In this document: positions 16,065 through 24,097 of the stretch, piece by piece
Layout of the letters: every line of letters begins with the position of its first letter
How positions within the stretch are numbered: position 1 is the first letter of the stretch
Origin: CAXNKH01 sp049296795
Lineage (GTDB): Bacteria; Pseudomonadota; Gammaproteobacteria; Burkholderiales; Burkholderiaceae_C
DNA: 35,357 nt
Assembly: GCA_049296795.1 (NCBI GenBank)
Contig: JBAQTC010000014.1
Location: forward strand, 1-35,357
Direction: 5' to 3'
Made by a program: the position numbers and the translations under genes
Notes under the pieces: model-generated
Database searches by the model: none
Seen by the model: the letters and a program-made list of their open reading frames with translations, nothing else
What the model was told of the DNA's origin: nothing

Positions 16065-16880
16065 ATGCCTCACCTCCAACTCAGCGAATTGCCTCAACTC
16101 CCAACCCTGCTGCTCGACTCACCCCTGGATGGTTTGTTACGGGTCCAACTCAATCGCCCCGCTGTCGCCAACGCAATCAATACCCAAATGGGGCAAGACA
16201 TCATCGATGTCTTCGGCGCCATGGAAGCTGAGCCCGATGCTTTTCGTTGCGTGCTGTTGACCGGCGCCGGCAACAAGGTGTTTTGTGCCGGTGCTGACCT
16301 CAAAGAACGCAACGGCATGGCTGATGAAGACTTCAATATTCAGCACTATGTATTTGAAAGAATGAACCGCGCCATTTATGACTGTCCGGTTCCGACGATT
16401 GCATGTGTCAATGGCCCGGCCATTGCTGGCGGGTTGGAGCTGGCACTGGCCTGCGATTTCATTCTGGCCTCTGACAACGCGCGTTTTGGTTTCACCGAAG
16501 TAACGCGCGGCATCATGCCAGGCGGCGGTGGAACCCAGCAATTGCCACGCGCGATTGGGATCAGAAAAGCCAAAGAACTGATTTTCACCGGCGAATCCAT
16601 CGACGTAGAGCAGGCTTTGGCATGCGGCCTGATCAACCATGTTTACGCTCAGGATGAATTGCTGACGCAGGCCATGAAACTGATCGAAAAGATTTTGGCA
16701 AACGCACCAATCTCGATCCGGCAGGCCAAAAAATCCATCACTTTCGGCAGCCAAATGGACCTGCGAACCGGCATGTTTTTTGAAATTGAAGCCTATAGTC
16801 GGCTGGTCGCAACGCAGGATCGCAACGAAGGCATCCTGGCGTTCAATGAAAAAAGAGCCCCACGCTTCAAAGGAAAGTAA
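16065..16880 (+). CDS. Enoyl-CoA hydratase/isomerase (crotonase), copy 2
   Basis: A 271-residue crotonase with FCAGADLKERNG as oxyanion-hole segment and both catalytic glutamates, Glu125 in AGGLELALACD and Glu145 in TEVTRGIMPGGGGTQ. It is closely similar along its whole length to the minus-strand crotonase at 10153-10950, which flanks the same operon on the other side; a duplication is likely. It is the fourth gene of the hyuAB operon, with a modest GGAAAA ribosome site. Bug3 starts 50 bases after its stop. Confidence 0.93.
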   Translation: MPHLQLSELPQLPTLLLDSPLDGLLRVQLNRPAVANAINTQMGQDIIDVFGAMEAEPDAFRCVLLTGAGNKVFCAGADLKERNGMADEDFNIQHYVFERMNRAIYDCPVPTIACVNGPAIAGGLELALACDFILASDNARFGFTEVTRGIMPGGGGTQQLPRAIGIRKAKELIFTGESIDVEQALACGLINHVYAQDELLTQAMKLIEKILANAPISIRQAKKSITFGSQMDLRTGMFFEIEAYSRLVATQDRNEGILAFNEKRAPRFKGK

Positions 16881-16930
16881 GTCGAAACCGATTCCGTCGA
16901 TCCCCACCCATGATTTTTTAAGGAGGCAGT

Positions 16931-17965
16931 ATGAAAAGTGTCAATCCATCCCGCATTACTTACACGACCCGTTCTACTTGGGCATTCGTATCCTGGCGAT
17001 CATGGGCTCCCGTCTTACTCACCCTAATGGCTGGTGTCTGGGGTGTCATGGGATCGGCCCAGGCGCAAACCAGCTGGAGTCCGACCAAACCGATCAAACT
17101 GGTGATCCCTTACCCGCCCGGTGGTGCAACCGATGTCGCGGCCCGCGCACTGGTTCAGAAAATTGGAAATTCATTTGGTCAACCCATCATTGTGGAAAAT
17201 CGGGCTGGCGCCAATGGGATGATTGCTTCCGAAGTGGTTTTCAATTCGCCAGCTGACGGCTACACCTTGTTGGTGGCCACGGCCGACACCAATTCGATCA
17301 ATCCCAATGTTTACTCCAAGATGAGTTACCAGGCACGCGAATTCAAAGCAGTCGCACCCGTGGCCAAAGTGAACTTTGTTCTGGTGGGCCGGCCTGGACT
17401 CAAAGCCGCCAACTTGACTGAACTGGTGGCCTTGGCCAAAAGCTCCAACCTGAGTTTCGCTTCTTGGGGCGTGGGCAGCACCTCCCAAGTGGCGATGGAA
17501 ATGTTCAAGGCCAGAGCCGATTTGAAAATACTGCATGTGCCGTTTCAAGGTGCAGCACCGGCTTTTCAGGCCGTTATGGCGGGACAAGTGGACATCATGA
17601 TGGCGCCCGCCACCATCGTGATTCCTGCTCTGTCACGGGTACAAGCCTTTGGTGTTGCTTCCCCCACCCGCTTTGTTAACGCAACCCAAATTCCAACCCT
17701 GACCGAGCAAGGCTATCCGGTTGATGCAGATGCCTGGGTTGGCATTTTGGCCCCACCGAAAACACCGCAACCCGTGCTGGAGCACTTGTACCGTCATGTC
17801 AATGCTGCGACTTCAGACCCAGACATGGCCAAGCGACTGCAAGAAATCGGCTTGTCTAACCTGACGCCTGCCATGAGTCTGGACCAGTTTGGAACTTATA
17901 TGGTTTCTGAAATTGATCGCTGGGGTCATGTGATTCGCAATGCAGGCATCAAGCTTGACAATTAG
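16931..17965 (+). CDS. Bug-family periplasmic solute receptor, Bug3
   Basis: A 344-residue Bug receptor with a long leader: a basic n-region (residues 1-22), a hydrophobic segment APVLLTLMAGVWGVMG and cleavage after SAQAQ near 46. The mature protein has KPIKLVIPYPPGGATD, SPADGYT and VPFQGA. It has the strongest ribosome site in the window, AGGAGG four bases before the ATG, suggesting high expression. It is the last gene of the hyuAB/CoA-transferase/crotonase operon, so its ligand is probably the substrate of that pathway. No permease subunits accompany it. Confidence 0.93.
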   Translation: MKSVNPSRITYTTRSTWAFVSWRSWAPVLLTLMAGVWGVMGSAQAQTSWSPTKPIKLVIPYPPGGATDVAARALVQKIGNSFGQPIIVENRAGANGMIASEVVFNSPADGYTLLVATADTNSINPNVYSKMSYQAREFKAVAPVAKVNFVLVGRPGLKAANLTELVALAKSSNLSFASWGVGSTSQVAMEMFKARADLKILHVPFQGAAPAFQAVMAGQVDIMMAPATIVIPALSRVQAFGVASPTRFVNATQIPTLTEQGYPVDADAWVGILAPPKTPQPVLEHLYRHVNAATSDPDMAKRLQEIGLSNLTPAMSLDQFGTYMVSEIDRWGHVIRNAGIKLDN

Positions 17966-18005
17966 TCATCCCTGAACCGTAAAAATTCAAGCTCGAAGTC
18001 AATCT

Positions 18006-18034
18006 GGGGCGCGGTTCACTTGAGACCGCACCCC
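18006..18034 (+). terminator. Hairpin between Bug3 and ligJ, possible terminator or attenuator
   Basis: GGGGCGCGGT (18006-18015) pairs with ACCGCACCCC (18025-18034) over ten positions with one mismatch around a nine-base loop. No T tract follows, so it may slow polymerase or protect an mRNA end rather than act as a classical terminator. It separates the hyuAB operon from the ligJ cluster. Confidence 0.45.
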
Positions 18035-18077
18035 CGACGAACCTATAAGCCGTTAACTTTACTTTTAACTGCCTCCC

Positions 18078-19115
18078 ATGATCATTGATTGCCACGGACA
18101 CTTCACCACAGCGCCGCCACAGGTGGCCGCTTTTCGGTCCCGACAGGTGGCTCAGTTCGAACGCACGGGTCAGACGCCGGAGATCGATGTCCCAAGCGTG
18201 ACCGATGAGGAAATCCGTAGCGCCATTAACCAGAACCAGCTGCGCATCATGCACGAGCGTGGGATCGACCTCACCATTTTTTCGCCCAAAGCGGTTGGCA
18301 TGGACCATCACTTTGGCAATGAAGAAACCAATGTGCAGTGGGCCCGCTTCAACAATGATCTGATTCACCGGGTCTGCTCTTTGTACCCGGATCATTTTGT
18401 CGGCGCCTGCCAATTGCCCCAAGCTGCCAGTGTCGCACCCGGTCAGAAAGTATTGGAAGAATTGGAGCGTTGCGTGGTCGATTACGGTTTTGTCGCGGCC
18501 AACCTCAACCCCGACCCCTCGGGCGGGCACTGGAGCGACCCGCCGCTGTGGGATAAGCGTTGGTGGTATCCCTTGTATGAAAAATTGGTTGAACTGGATG
18601 TTCCCGCCATGATTCATGTGAGCGGTTCCTGCAACCCCCATTTCAATGCTGTCGCCACCCACTACATCAATGGCGACACCACAGCCTTTGTTCAGCTCAT
18701 GACGTCGGACATTTTGCTGGACTTTCCGACGCTGAAATTCATCATCCCGCATGGCGGTGGCGCTGCGCCCTACCACTGGGGGCGCTACCGCGGCATGGCT
18801 CAGGACATGGGTCTGGCGCCGCTGGAAGATAAGTTGCTGAACAACGTATTTTTTGACACCTGCGTTTACCACCAAGCCGGGATTGATTTGTTGCTCAAGG
18901 TACTGCCCACCAAAAATGTTTTGTTTGCGTCAGAAACCGTCGGCGCGGTGCAAGGCATCGACCCCCGCACCCAGCACTACTATGACGACACTCGGCGCTA
19001 CATCGATGCTTCGGAGGCCGCCTCGTCCGAACAAAAACAACAGATTTATGCCAGCAATGCGCTGGGCGTTTATCCGCGCCTGAGATCGCACCCTCAGTGT
19101 CAATCCTGCCCCTGA
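18078..19115 (+). CDS. ligJ: 4-oxalomesaconate hydratase (LigJ/GalB-type amidohydrolase)
   Basis: A 345-residue amidohydrolase-superfamily enzyme that would hydrate 4-oxalomesaconate to 4-carboxy-4-hydroxy-2-oxoadipate in the protocatechuate 4,5-cleavage and gallate pathways. The zinc site of characterised LigJ is visible: His6 and His8 in DCHGHF, His180 in MIHVSG and Glu286 in FASETVG, where most superfamily members have Asp. The signature NPDPSGGHW at 144-152 is typical of this enzyme, and His225 in PHGGG completes the site. No ring-cleavage dioxygenase (LigAB), LigC or LigI is present in the window. The start at 18078 lacks a good ribosome site. An aldolase gene follows after 24 bases. Confidence 0.9.
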   Translation: MIIDCHGHFTTAPPQVAAFRSRQVAQFERTGQTPEIDVPSVTDEEIRSAINQNQLRIMHERGIDLTIFSPKAVGMDHHFGNEETNVQWARFNNDLIHRVCSLYPDHFVGACQLPQAASVAPGQKVLEELERCVVDYGFVAANLNPDPSGGHWSDPPLWDKRWWYPLYEKLVELDVPAMIHVSGSCNPHFNAVATHYINGDTTAFVQLMTSDILLDFPTLKFIIPHGGGAAPYHWGRYRGMAQDMGLAPLEDKLLNNVFFDTCVYHQAGIDLLLKVLPTKNVLFASETVGAVQGIDPRTQHYYDDTRRYIDASEAASSEQKQQIYASNALGVYPRLRSHPQCQSCP

Positions 19116-19139
19116 CTGTTAACCCTGGAAATCCACACC

Positions 19140-19811
19140 ATGATCGGACTTCGAATTCTGCAACGACAACGCGCCGTCAGCCTGGACTTGGCGCGTCAAT
19201 TTCTGGACATTCCGGTGGCCAATGTCAGTGACTGCATGGCGCGCATGTCGGCAGCTGGGCCCAAGCTGCGTCCCATGCACAAGGGCGGCACCCTGGTCGG
19301 GCCGGCCTTCACGGTCAAGACCCGTCCCGGCGACAACTTGATGATCCATAAAGCCTTGGAACTCGCGGCACCGGGCGACGTGATTGTGGTGGACGGTGGA
19401 GGTGATTTGACCAACTCGCTGTTTGGAGAAATCATGTCGCACCAAGCCGAAGTCAAAGGCCTGGCCGGCATCGTGATCTATGGTGCCATCCGGGACGCCG
19501 GGATTCTGCGTCAAAGCAGTTTTCCGGTGTTTGCTGCTGGTGTCACGCACCGGGGACCGTACAAAGATGGGCCCGGCGAAATCAATGTGGCGATCGCCAT
19601 CGACGGCATGGTGATCGAACCCGGTGACCTGATTCTGGGCGACGAAGATGGGTTGCTGTGCGTGCCTTTTGACCAAGTCGAGGCACTCTACGCCGCAGCT
19701 CGCGCCAAGATGCCGTTAGAAGCAAAAATGATGACCGACATCAGCGCCGGGACCCACGATACGGCCTGGGTCAACGCAACGCTCAAGCGCATTGGCTGCC
19801 CCCTCGAATAA
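19140..19811 (+). CDS. RraA-fold 4-carboxy-4-hydroxy-2-oxoadipate / HMG aldolase-like protein
   Basis: A 223-residue RraA/MenG-fold protein, probably a divalent-metal aldolase releasing pyruvate. Evidence is the VVDGGGDLTNSLFGEI segment at 83-98 and GAIRD with Arg118-Asp119, the pair that binds pyruvate and metal in HMG/CHA aldolases. Directly after ligJ, the natural substrate would be 4-carboxy-4-hydroxy-2-oxoadipate, giving pyruvate and oxaloacetate (LigK/GalC role). The N-terminus differs from the LigK/ProA proteins I can recall, so a different RraA subgroup is possible and I give no symbol. The CoA-transferase ATG lies four bases past its stop. Confidence 0.8.
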   Translation: MIGLRILQRQRAVSLDLARQFLDIPVANVSDCMARMSAAGPKLRPMHKGGTLVGPAFTVKTRPGDNLMIHKALELAAPGDVIVVDGGGDLTNSLFGEIMSHQAEVKGLAGIVIYGAIRDAGILRQSSFPVFAAGVTHRGPYKDGPGEINVAIAIDGMVIEPGDLILGDEDGLLCVPFDQVEALYAAARAKMPLEAKMMTDISAGTHDTAWVNATLKRIGCPLE

Positions 19812-19815
19812 ACCC

Positions 19816-21018
19816 ATGTCCAACTTGCCACTCTCAGGGATTCGGGTTATCGACGCCAGTGCTGTATTGATGGGGCCTTATGCCAGTCAATGGCTGGCCG
19901 ATATGGGCGCTGAAGTGATCAAAGTCGAGTCGCCTGAGGGTGACTCAACCCGCTCTACTGGGCCAACCCATGAAGCCGGCATGTCGGCCATTTTCTTAGG
20001 ACTCAACCGCAACAAGAAAAGTGTGGTGATTGACTTGAAACAGGCCGCTGGCCGAGCCGCACTGCACAGCCTGATTGGCAGCGCCGATGTGTTCATGCAC
20101 AGCATGCGGCCGCAAAAACTGGCAGCCGTGGAGCTCGACCCCAAGCAAATCCGAGAGAAGTTTCCCGCCCTGGTCTATGCAGGCCTGCATGGATTCAGTC
20201 AAACCGGACCGTACGGCGACAAGCCGGCTTATGACGACATCATTCAAGGTCTGTCGGGCAGCGCGGCGCTGATGGCGCAACAAAGTGGTGTTGCACGCTA
20301 TTTCCCAACGGTAGTGGCTGACAAGACCAGCGGCCTGGTCGCCGCCTTGGCCATCGTGGCAGCCATCATCAAAAAACAGAGCAGCGGAGTCGGCTCTTAT
20401 GTCGAGATCCCGATGTTCGAGACCATGGTGGCTTTCAACCTGGTTGAGCATTTTTACGGCGAGCATTTCGAGCCCCCGCTGTCTACAACGGGTTACCCCA
20501 GGGTTTTGGCCCCATGGCGCCGACCCTATCCCACCTTGGATGGCCATGTCTGTTTGATGCCCTACACCGACGCGCACTGGCAGCGCTTATTCAAAGCGGT
20601 CGATGCGTCCGAGTTGGCGCAAGACCCACGCTTTTCCTCGATGGCAGCGCGCACCCAGCATATTGAACAACTGTATGAATTGACCGGTCGCTTCGTGGCC
20701 CGGCACACCAGCGCTTACTGGCTGAGTTTGTGCCAAGAAATTGACATTCCTGCAGCACCGATGAACCAGTTGTCCGATCTTAAAAATGACCCGCATTTGG
20801 CAGATACCGGTTTCTTTCAGACCCGTAAGGACCCTTCGCTGGGAGAGCTGCGCTTTCCGGGTGTTCCGGTGTTGTTTGACGGCATCCGGCCTGAAGTCAG
20901 AACCCCGCCCAGACTCGGTGCCGACACGCTCGAGGTGCTGCTGCAATGCGGACTGAGCGCTGAGGAAGTCCAGGCCTTGATGGCCAGTGGCGCGGTCGGT
21001 CCTAAGCCCACCAACTAA
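19816..21018 (+). CDS. Family III CoA-transferase (CaiB/BaiF type)
   Basis: A 400-residue CoA-transferase. Asp169 in TVVADKTSGL is the catalytic aspartate; GIRVIDASAVLMGPYAS, MGAEVIKVE and GFSQTGPYGDKPAYDD are family segments. ATG 19816 is preferred over an in-frame TTG at 19792 inside the aldolase gene. It presumably loads CoA onto an acid that then passes to the acyl-CoA dehydrogenase pair and crotonase downstream. It is clearly different from the transferase at 14895, so the two operons probably handle different acids. Spacing to both neighbours (4 and 23 bases) supports one transcript. Confidence 0.92.
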   Translation: MSNLPLSGIRVIDASAVLMGPYASQWLADMGAEVIKVESPEGDSTRSTGPTHEAGMSAIFLGLNRNKKSVVIDLKQAAGRAALHSLIGSADVFMHSMRPQKLAAVELDPKQIREKFPALVYAGLHGFSQTGPYGDKPAYDDIIQGLSGSAALMAQQSGVARYFPTVVADKTSGLVAALAIVAAIIKKQSSGVGSYVEIPMFETMVAFNLVEHFYGEHFEPPLSTTGYPRVLAPWRRPYPTLDGHVCLMPYTDAHWQRLFKAVDASELAQDPRFSSMAARTQHIEQLYELTGRFVARHTSAYWLSLCQEIDIPAAPMNQLSDLKNDPHLADTGFFQTRKDPSLGELRFPGVPVLFDGIRPEVRTPPRLGADTLEVLLQCGLSAEEVQALMASGAVGPKPTN

Positions 21019-21041
21019 GCGCTGAACAATAGACCTCCCCC

Positions 21042-21536
21042 ATGTCAGCCCCCCATATTCCAGAGTCCCCAGATACCCCACACATCGCGCTACTTGGTCA
21101 TGGTTTTTTTTGGCAAGACCTTCAGATCGGTCAAAAATTCAGAACTTTCAGTCGCACCATCACCGAAACCGATCTGATCAATTTCATTTCATGCACCGGC
21201 ATGCTCGAAGCCATTTTTATTGAAGAAGCTTATGCCGCTGGTGCGATTCCCGGACGACCGGTTCCGGGCGCACTAACCTACACCTTGATCGAAGGTTTCA
21301 TCCTGCAAACCATGATTCAGGGAACTGGCTTGGCCATGCTCGAGCTGACACAAAAAATACACCACCCGGTGTGCGTGGGTGACACCATCCACGGCGCGAT
21401 AACAGTCACCGAGATTCGCCCCACGTCCAAAAACAACCGGGCCGTGGTGAATTCCGATATTCGTGTGCTGAATCAACACGGCGTTGAAGTCATGACTTAC
21501 CAGGCCAAGCGTCTGCTGGCTGGTCGCCCTGCATGA
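21042..21536 (+). CDS. MaoC-like hot-dog protein lacking the hydratase dyad
   Basis: A 164-residue single hot-dog domain of the MaoC/hydratase 2 kind (FWQDLQIGQKFRTFSRTITETDL, then GRPVPGALTYTLIEG). Enoyl-CoA hydratase 2 enzymes carry Asp and His in T-G-D-x-N-P-x-H; here that stretch reads T52-G-M-L-E-A-I-F59, with Met54 and Phe59 in place of Asp and His. It may therefore bind a CoA thioester without classical hydration, act as a thioesterase-like or accessory subunit, or use other residues. The stop overlaps the start of the acyl-CoA dehydrogenase (ATGA), so the two are co-translated. Confidence 0.85.
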   Translation: MSAPHIPESPDTPHIALLGHGFFWQDLQIGQKFRTFSRTITETDLINFISCTGMLEAIFIEEAYAAGAIPGRPVPGALTYTLIEGFILQTMIQGTGLAMLELTQKIHHPVCVGDTIHGAITVTEIRPTSKNNRAVVNSDIRVLNQHGVEVMTYQAKRLLAGRPA

Positions 21537-22690
21537 GCACGCTGGACACCCTCAACCCCGCGCCAATCCCGGCGCAAGATGAAGCCTTGCGCCAACCGGT
21601 ACGCGAATTTCTGCAGCAAGCGTTGCAACATATTCCGGCGCAGGTGCGAGCCAAGTCCTGGGCCGGCTACGACCCGGAATTCAGCCGTGAACTGGGGCGT
21701 CGTGGTTGGCTGGGTTTGACCCTGCCCCAGGAGTTTGGTGGCGGTGGGCGCAGCCCATTTGCGCGTTATGTGTTGGTCGAAGAGTTGCTCAATGCCGGTG
21801 CGCCCGTGGGCTCACACTGGATTGCTGACCGGCAAAGTGGTCCTCTCATTCTCAAGTACGGCACGCAACAACAAAAACAGTATTACTTGCCCCGTATCTG
21901 CCAGGGCACTGCTTTTTTCTGCATTGGTATGAGCGAGCCCGGCTCGGGCTCCGACCTGGCCAGCGTCACGACCCGGGCCACGCCAACTGAGGCGGGTTGG
22001 TCACTGTCGGGGCAAAAAATATGGACCACCAACGCTCACCATTGTCATTACATGATTGCTTTAGTTCGGACTTCAGGCCAAACAGCTGACCGGCAACAAG
22101 GCCTGTCACAGATCATTGTTGACTTGAGCTTGCCCGGCGTCACGATTCGCCCCATCACCGACCTGTCGGGCGACAGCCATTTTTGCGAAGTCTTTTTTGA
22201 CCAAGTGGCTCTATCGTCAGACGCTTTGATGGGAACCGAGGGTCAGGGCTGGGAGCAAGTCCTGGCCGAATTGGCCTATGAACGCAGTGGTCCTGAGCGT
22301 TTCTATTCGAGCATTGTTTTGTTCGATGAATGGCTCGCTTTTCTGCGCACCCCGGCCGGCCACCGGAGCGAATCAAATCGACTCGCCGGAAAGATTTTGA
22401 GTCAACTCGCGCCACTACGCGCCATGTCCCTGGCTTTGACCGAGCGTTTGGCTCGCGGCGAAAGCCCTGTGGTCGAAGCGGCTTTGCTGAAAGATCTGGG
22501 TACCGGCGTTGAGCAACTGATTCCCGCGCTAATTGCTGACGATTTGTATTCTCGTGAATCCAGTGACTTCCCATTGGAGTTGCTGCTCACCCTGAACTAT
22601 GTGACCCAGGTTGCACCTTCCTTTTCGCTGCGCGGCGGTACCCGCGACATTCTGCGCGGCATGATTGCACGCGGACTGGGCCTGCGTTGA
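21533..22690 (+). CDS. Acyl-CoA dehydrogenase, catalytic-type subunit of a probable heteromer
   Basis: A 385-residue FAD acyl-CoA dehydrogenase with GMSEPGSGSDLAS (132-144) and GQKIWTTNAHH (160-170). The C-terminal motif is RGGTRDILR in place of YEGT, and Glu250 in AYER is the likely helix-G base, as in two-subunit (alpha2beta2) acyl-CoA dehydrogenases of steroid and pimelate type. Its natural partner is the shorter dehydrogenase at 23091-24089. They are separated by 400 bp filled with palindromic repeats, unlike the tight spacing elsewhere in this cluster. It overlaps the MaoC gene by four bases. Confidence 0.92.
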   Translation: MSTLDTLNPAPIPAQDEALRQPVREFLQQALQHIPAQVRAKSWAGYDPEFSRELGRRGWLGLTLPQEFGGGGRSPFARYVLVEELLNAGAPVGSHWIADRQSGPLILKYGTQQQKQYYLPRICQGTAFFCIGMSEPGSGSDLASVTTRATPTEAGWSLSGQKIWTTNAHHCHYMIALVRTSGQTADRQQGLSQIIVDLSLPGVTIRPITDLSGDSHFCEVFFDQVALSSDALMGTEGQGWEQVLAELAYERSGPERFYSSIVLFDEWLAFLRTPAGHRSESNRLAGKILSQLAPLRAMSLALTERLARGESPVVEAALLKDLGTGVEQLIPALIADDLYSRESSDFPLELLLTLNYVTQVAPSFSLRGGTRDILRGMIARGLGLR

Positions 22691-22770
22691 GCACTCCATT
22701 GATGTATCCCGAAATGATGGCTCAAAAGCTTGTTGGCCAAGGTTTGCACCGGCGGCGACGGGTTGGACAT

Positions 22771-22834
22771 TCAGCTCCGCGGCTGTCCCCCGCGTCGGCT
22801 TGGAGCCGACGACTCCTCCTTGATGCCGCTGCGC
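22771..22834 (-). repeat. Palindrome core A4 (reversed)
   Basis: This matches the reverse complement of the A core (GCGCAGCGGCATCAAGGAGG through GGGGGACAGCCGCGG). Its apical stem differs from that of the other copies on both arms, so pairing is kept. The long outer arms of A2 and A3 are not evident here. Confidence 0.8.
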
Positions 22835-22904
22835 TAAACGCCCGACCCACCGCCTTCTACCACCTTGACGGGTGTTTCACTCCCGCATACCGACCCTGCT
22901 CGAT

Positions 22905-22998
22905 GCCCGGGTGCTTGGGGTGGGCGGCGCAGCGGCATCAAGGCGGAGGCCGTAGGCCGGGGGACAGCCGCGTAGCTGCCCACCCCAAACGCCTGGGC
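22905..22998. repeat. Palindrome B2
   Basis: The outer arms 22905-22923 (GCCCGGGTGCTTGGGGTGG) and 22980-22998 pair over 19 positions with a few wobbles. The core has GGCC-GTA-GGCC as the tip. It is the inverted counterpart of B1 at 2159-2246. Confidence 0.85.
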
Positions 22999-23090
22999 GC
23001 ACCCAAGTCCGAACACACTTGGCGTTTCGCTGATGAAATTGCGGCGAATAGCTCCGTGAATTTCGCAACAATCAATAAGCTGATCTGACC

Positions 23091-24089
23091 ATGGATGAAC
23101 TCCTTTCCAACGCTCTGAGGCAATTGCTGCGAGACCAGTGCACGCCCCAACGGGTGCGCGAGACTGAAGCTGGAAAACCGGCCGAAGCTTTGTGGCGCAG
23201 CATCGAAGATTCAGGCTTCGCCAATGCCATGCTGACCGAGTCCCAAGGTGGCGCCGGATTGGGTTTGGCTGAAGCATTTTCACTGTTCGAACTGTGTGGT
23301 GAATATGCCGTGCCAGCACCTTTGTCCGAGACTTTGCTGGCACGCGGCCTGCTGGCACAAGCCCAGGCCACCATCCCACCCGGCAGCATCACGCTGGCCC
23401 AAGGTCAGCTCGACAGCCAAGGCAACTTGCAGTGTGACAGCGTGCGCTGCGGACAAGTCGCCCGCTGGGTGCTGGTCCGGGCTGACCAGCAATGCTGGTT
23501 GCTGCCAAGCGCCCTGGCACACCCATCTGCTGCGGTCTTTGCGCTGGATGCCAACCTGCGCTGGAGTGCTCAACAGCTGGCCCAATTCGACAAGGTGAAC
23601 AGCCTGCACGACACCCGAACTTTGCAAGCCTGTATTTACGCAGCCCAGATTTCGGGCGCCCTCAATGTGGTGTTCCAAAGCACACTGCAATTTGCCAATG
23701 AGCGCCAGCAATTTGGTCGATCGATTGGGAAGTTTCAAGCCATTCAACACCAGCTCAGCGTGATGTCCGAACACTGCTTTGCCGCCCGCGCGGCGGCACA
23801 GATCGGCTGCCAGACGCCTGGGCTGGAACCTGACCGCCTTAAAGTGGCAGTGGCCAAGGCACGTAGCAGCGAGGCCGCATTGGAGGTGGCAGCCTTGAGT
23901 CACTCTATCCATGGCGCCGTTGGTTTTACCGAAGAACTCGACCTGCAATTGTTTACCCGTCGTTTGCATCTATGGCGCCAAGCTGGCGGCTCGGAATCCT
24001 ACTGGCATCAGGTGCTGGGCGCTGAACTGGTCAACCAGCGCCAGGGGCCCGCACTGGACCTGATCCGCCACTTGACTGACTTTGCTTGA
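23091..24089 (+). CDS. Acyl-CoA dehydrogenase-like small subunit
   Basis: A 332-residue acyl-CoA dehydrogenase-fold protein of the short, degenerate type that pairs with a catalytic subunit. The N-terminal helical domain (SGFANAMLTESQGGAGLGL) is followed by a weak middle domain without the usual TEPxxGSD motif. The C-terminal part has RQQFGRSIGKFQAIQH and HSIHGAVGFTEELDLQLFTRR, as in FadE beta-like subunits. It is probably partner of 21533-22690 despite the intervening repeat block. The start ATG 23091 has no clear ribosome site, perhaps because the repeat insertion removed the original one. The next gene starts eight bases after its stop. Confidence 0.87.
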   Translation: MDELLSNALRQLLRDQCTPQRVRETEAGKPAEALWRSIEDSGFANAMLTESQGGAGLGLAEAFSLFELCGEYAVPAPLSETLLARGLLAQAQATIPPGSITLAQGQLDSQGNLQCDSVRCGQVARWVLVRADQQCWLLPSALAHPSAAVFALDANLRWSAQQLAQFDKVNSLHDTRTLQACIYAAQISGALNVVFQSTLQFANERQQFGRSIGKFQAIQHQLSVMSEHCFAARAAAQIGCQTPGLEPDRLKVAVAKARSSEAALEVAALSHSIHGAVGFTEELDLQLFTRRLHLWRQAGGSESYWHQVLGAELVNQRQGPALDLIRHLTDFA

Positions 24090-24097
24090 AAGAATCC

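Larger units (their letters stand above)
22691..23090. repeat. 400-bp repeat block between the two acyl-CoA dehydrogenase genes (reversed REPIN-like doublet)
   Basis: This gap holds no supported gene. It contains palindrome core A4 reversed at 22771-22834, with apical stem CGTCGGCT / AGCCGACG at 22793-22811, and palindrome B2 at 22905-22998. The order and orientation (A reversed, then B) are exactly the reverse complement of the 2159-2396 doublet, and the linker between them is also recognisably similar. It splits an otherwise tightly packed operon. Confidence 0.85.

Noticed and set aside
17949..18875. A 308-codon minus-strand frame opposite ligJ
   Set aside because: ligJ on the plus strand has the full LigJ metal site; the antisense frame has no motif and starts inside that gene.
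18078..19811. Complete protocatechuate 4,5-cleavage pathway
   Set aside because: Only LigJ and a LigK-like aldolase are present; no LigAB dioxygenase, LigC or LigI could be found on either strand.
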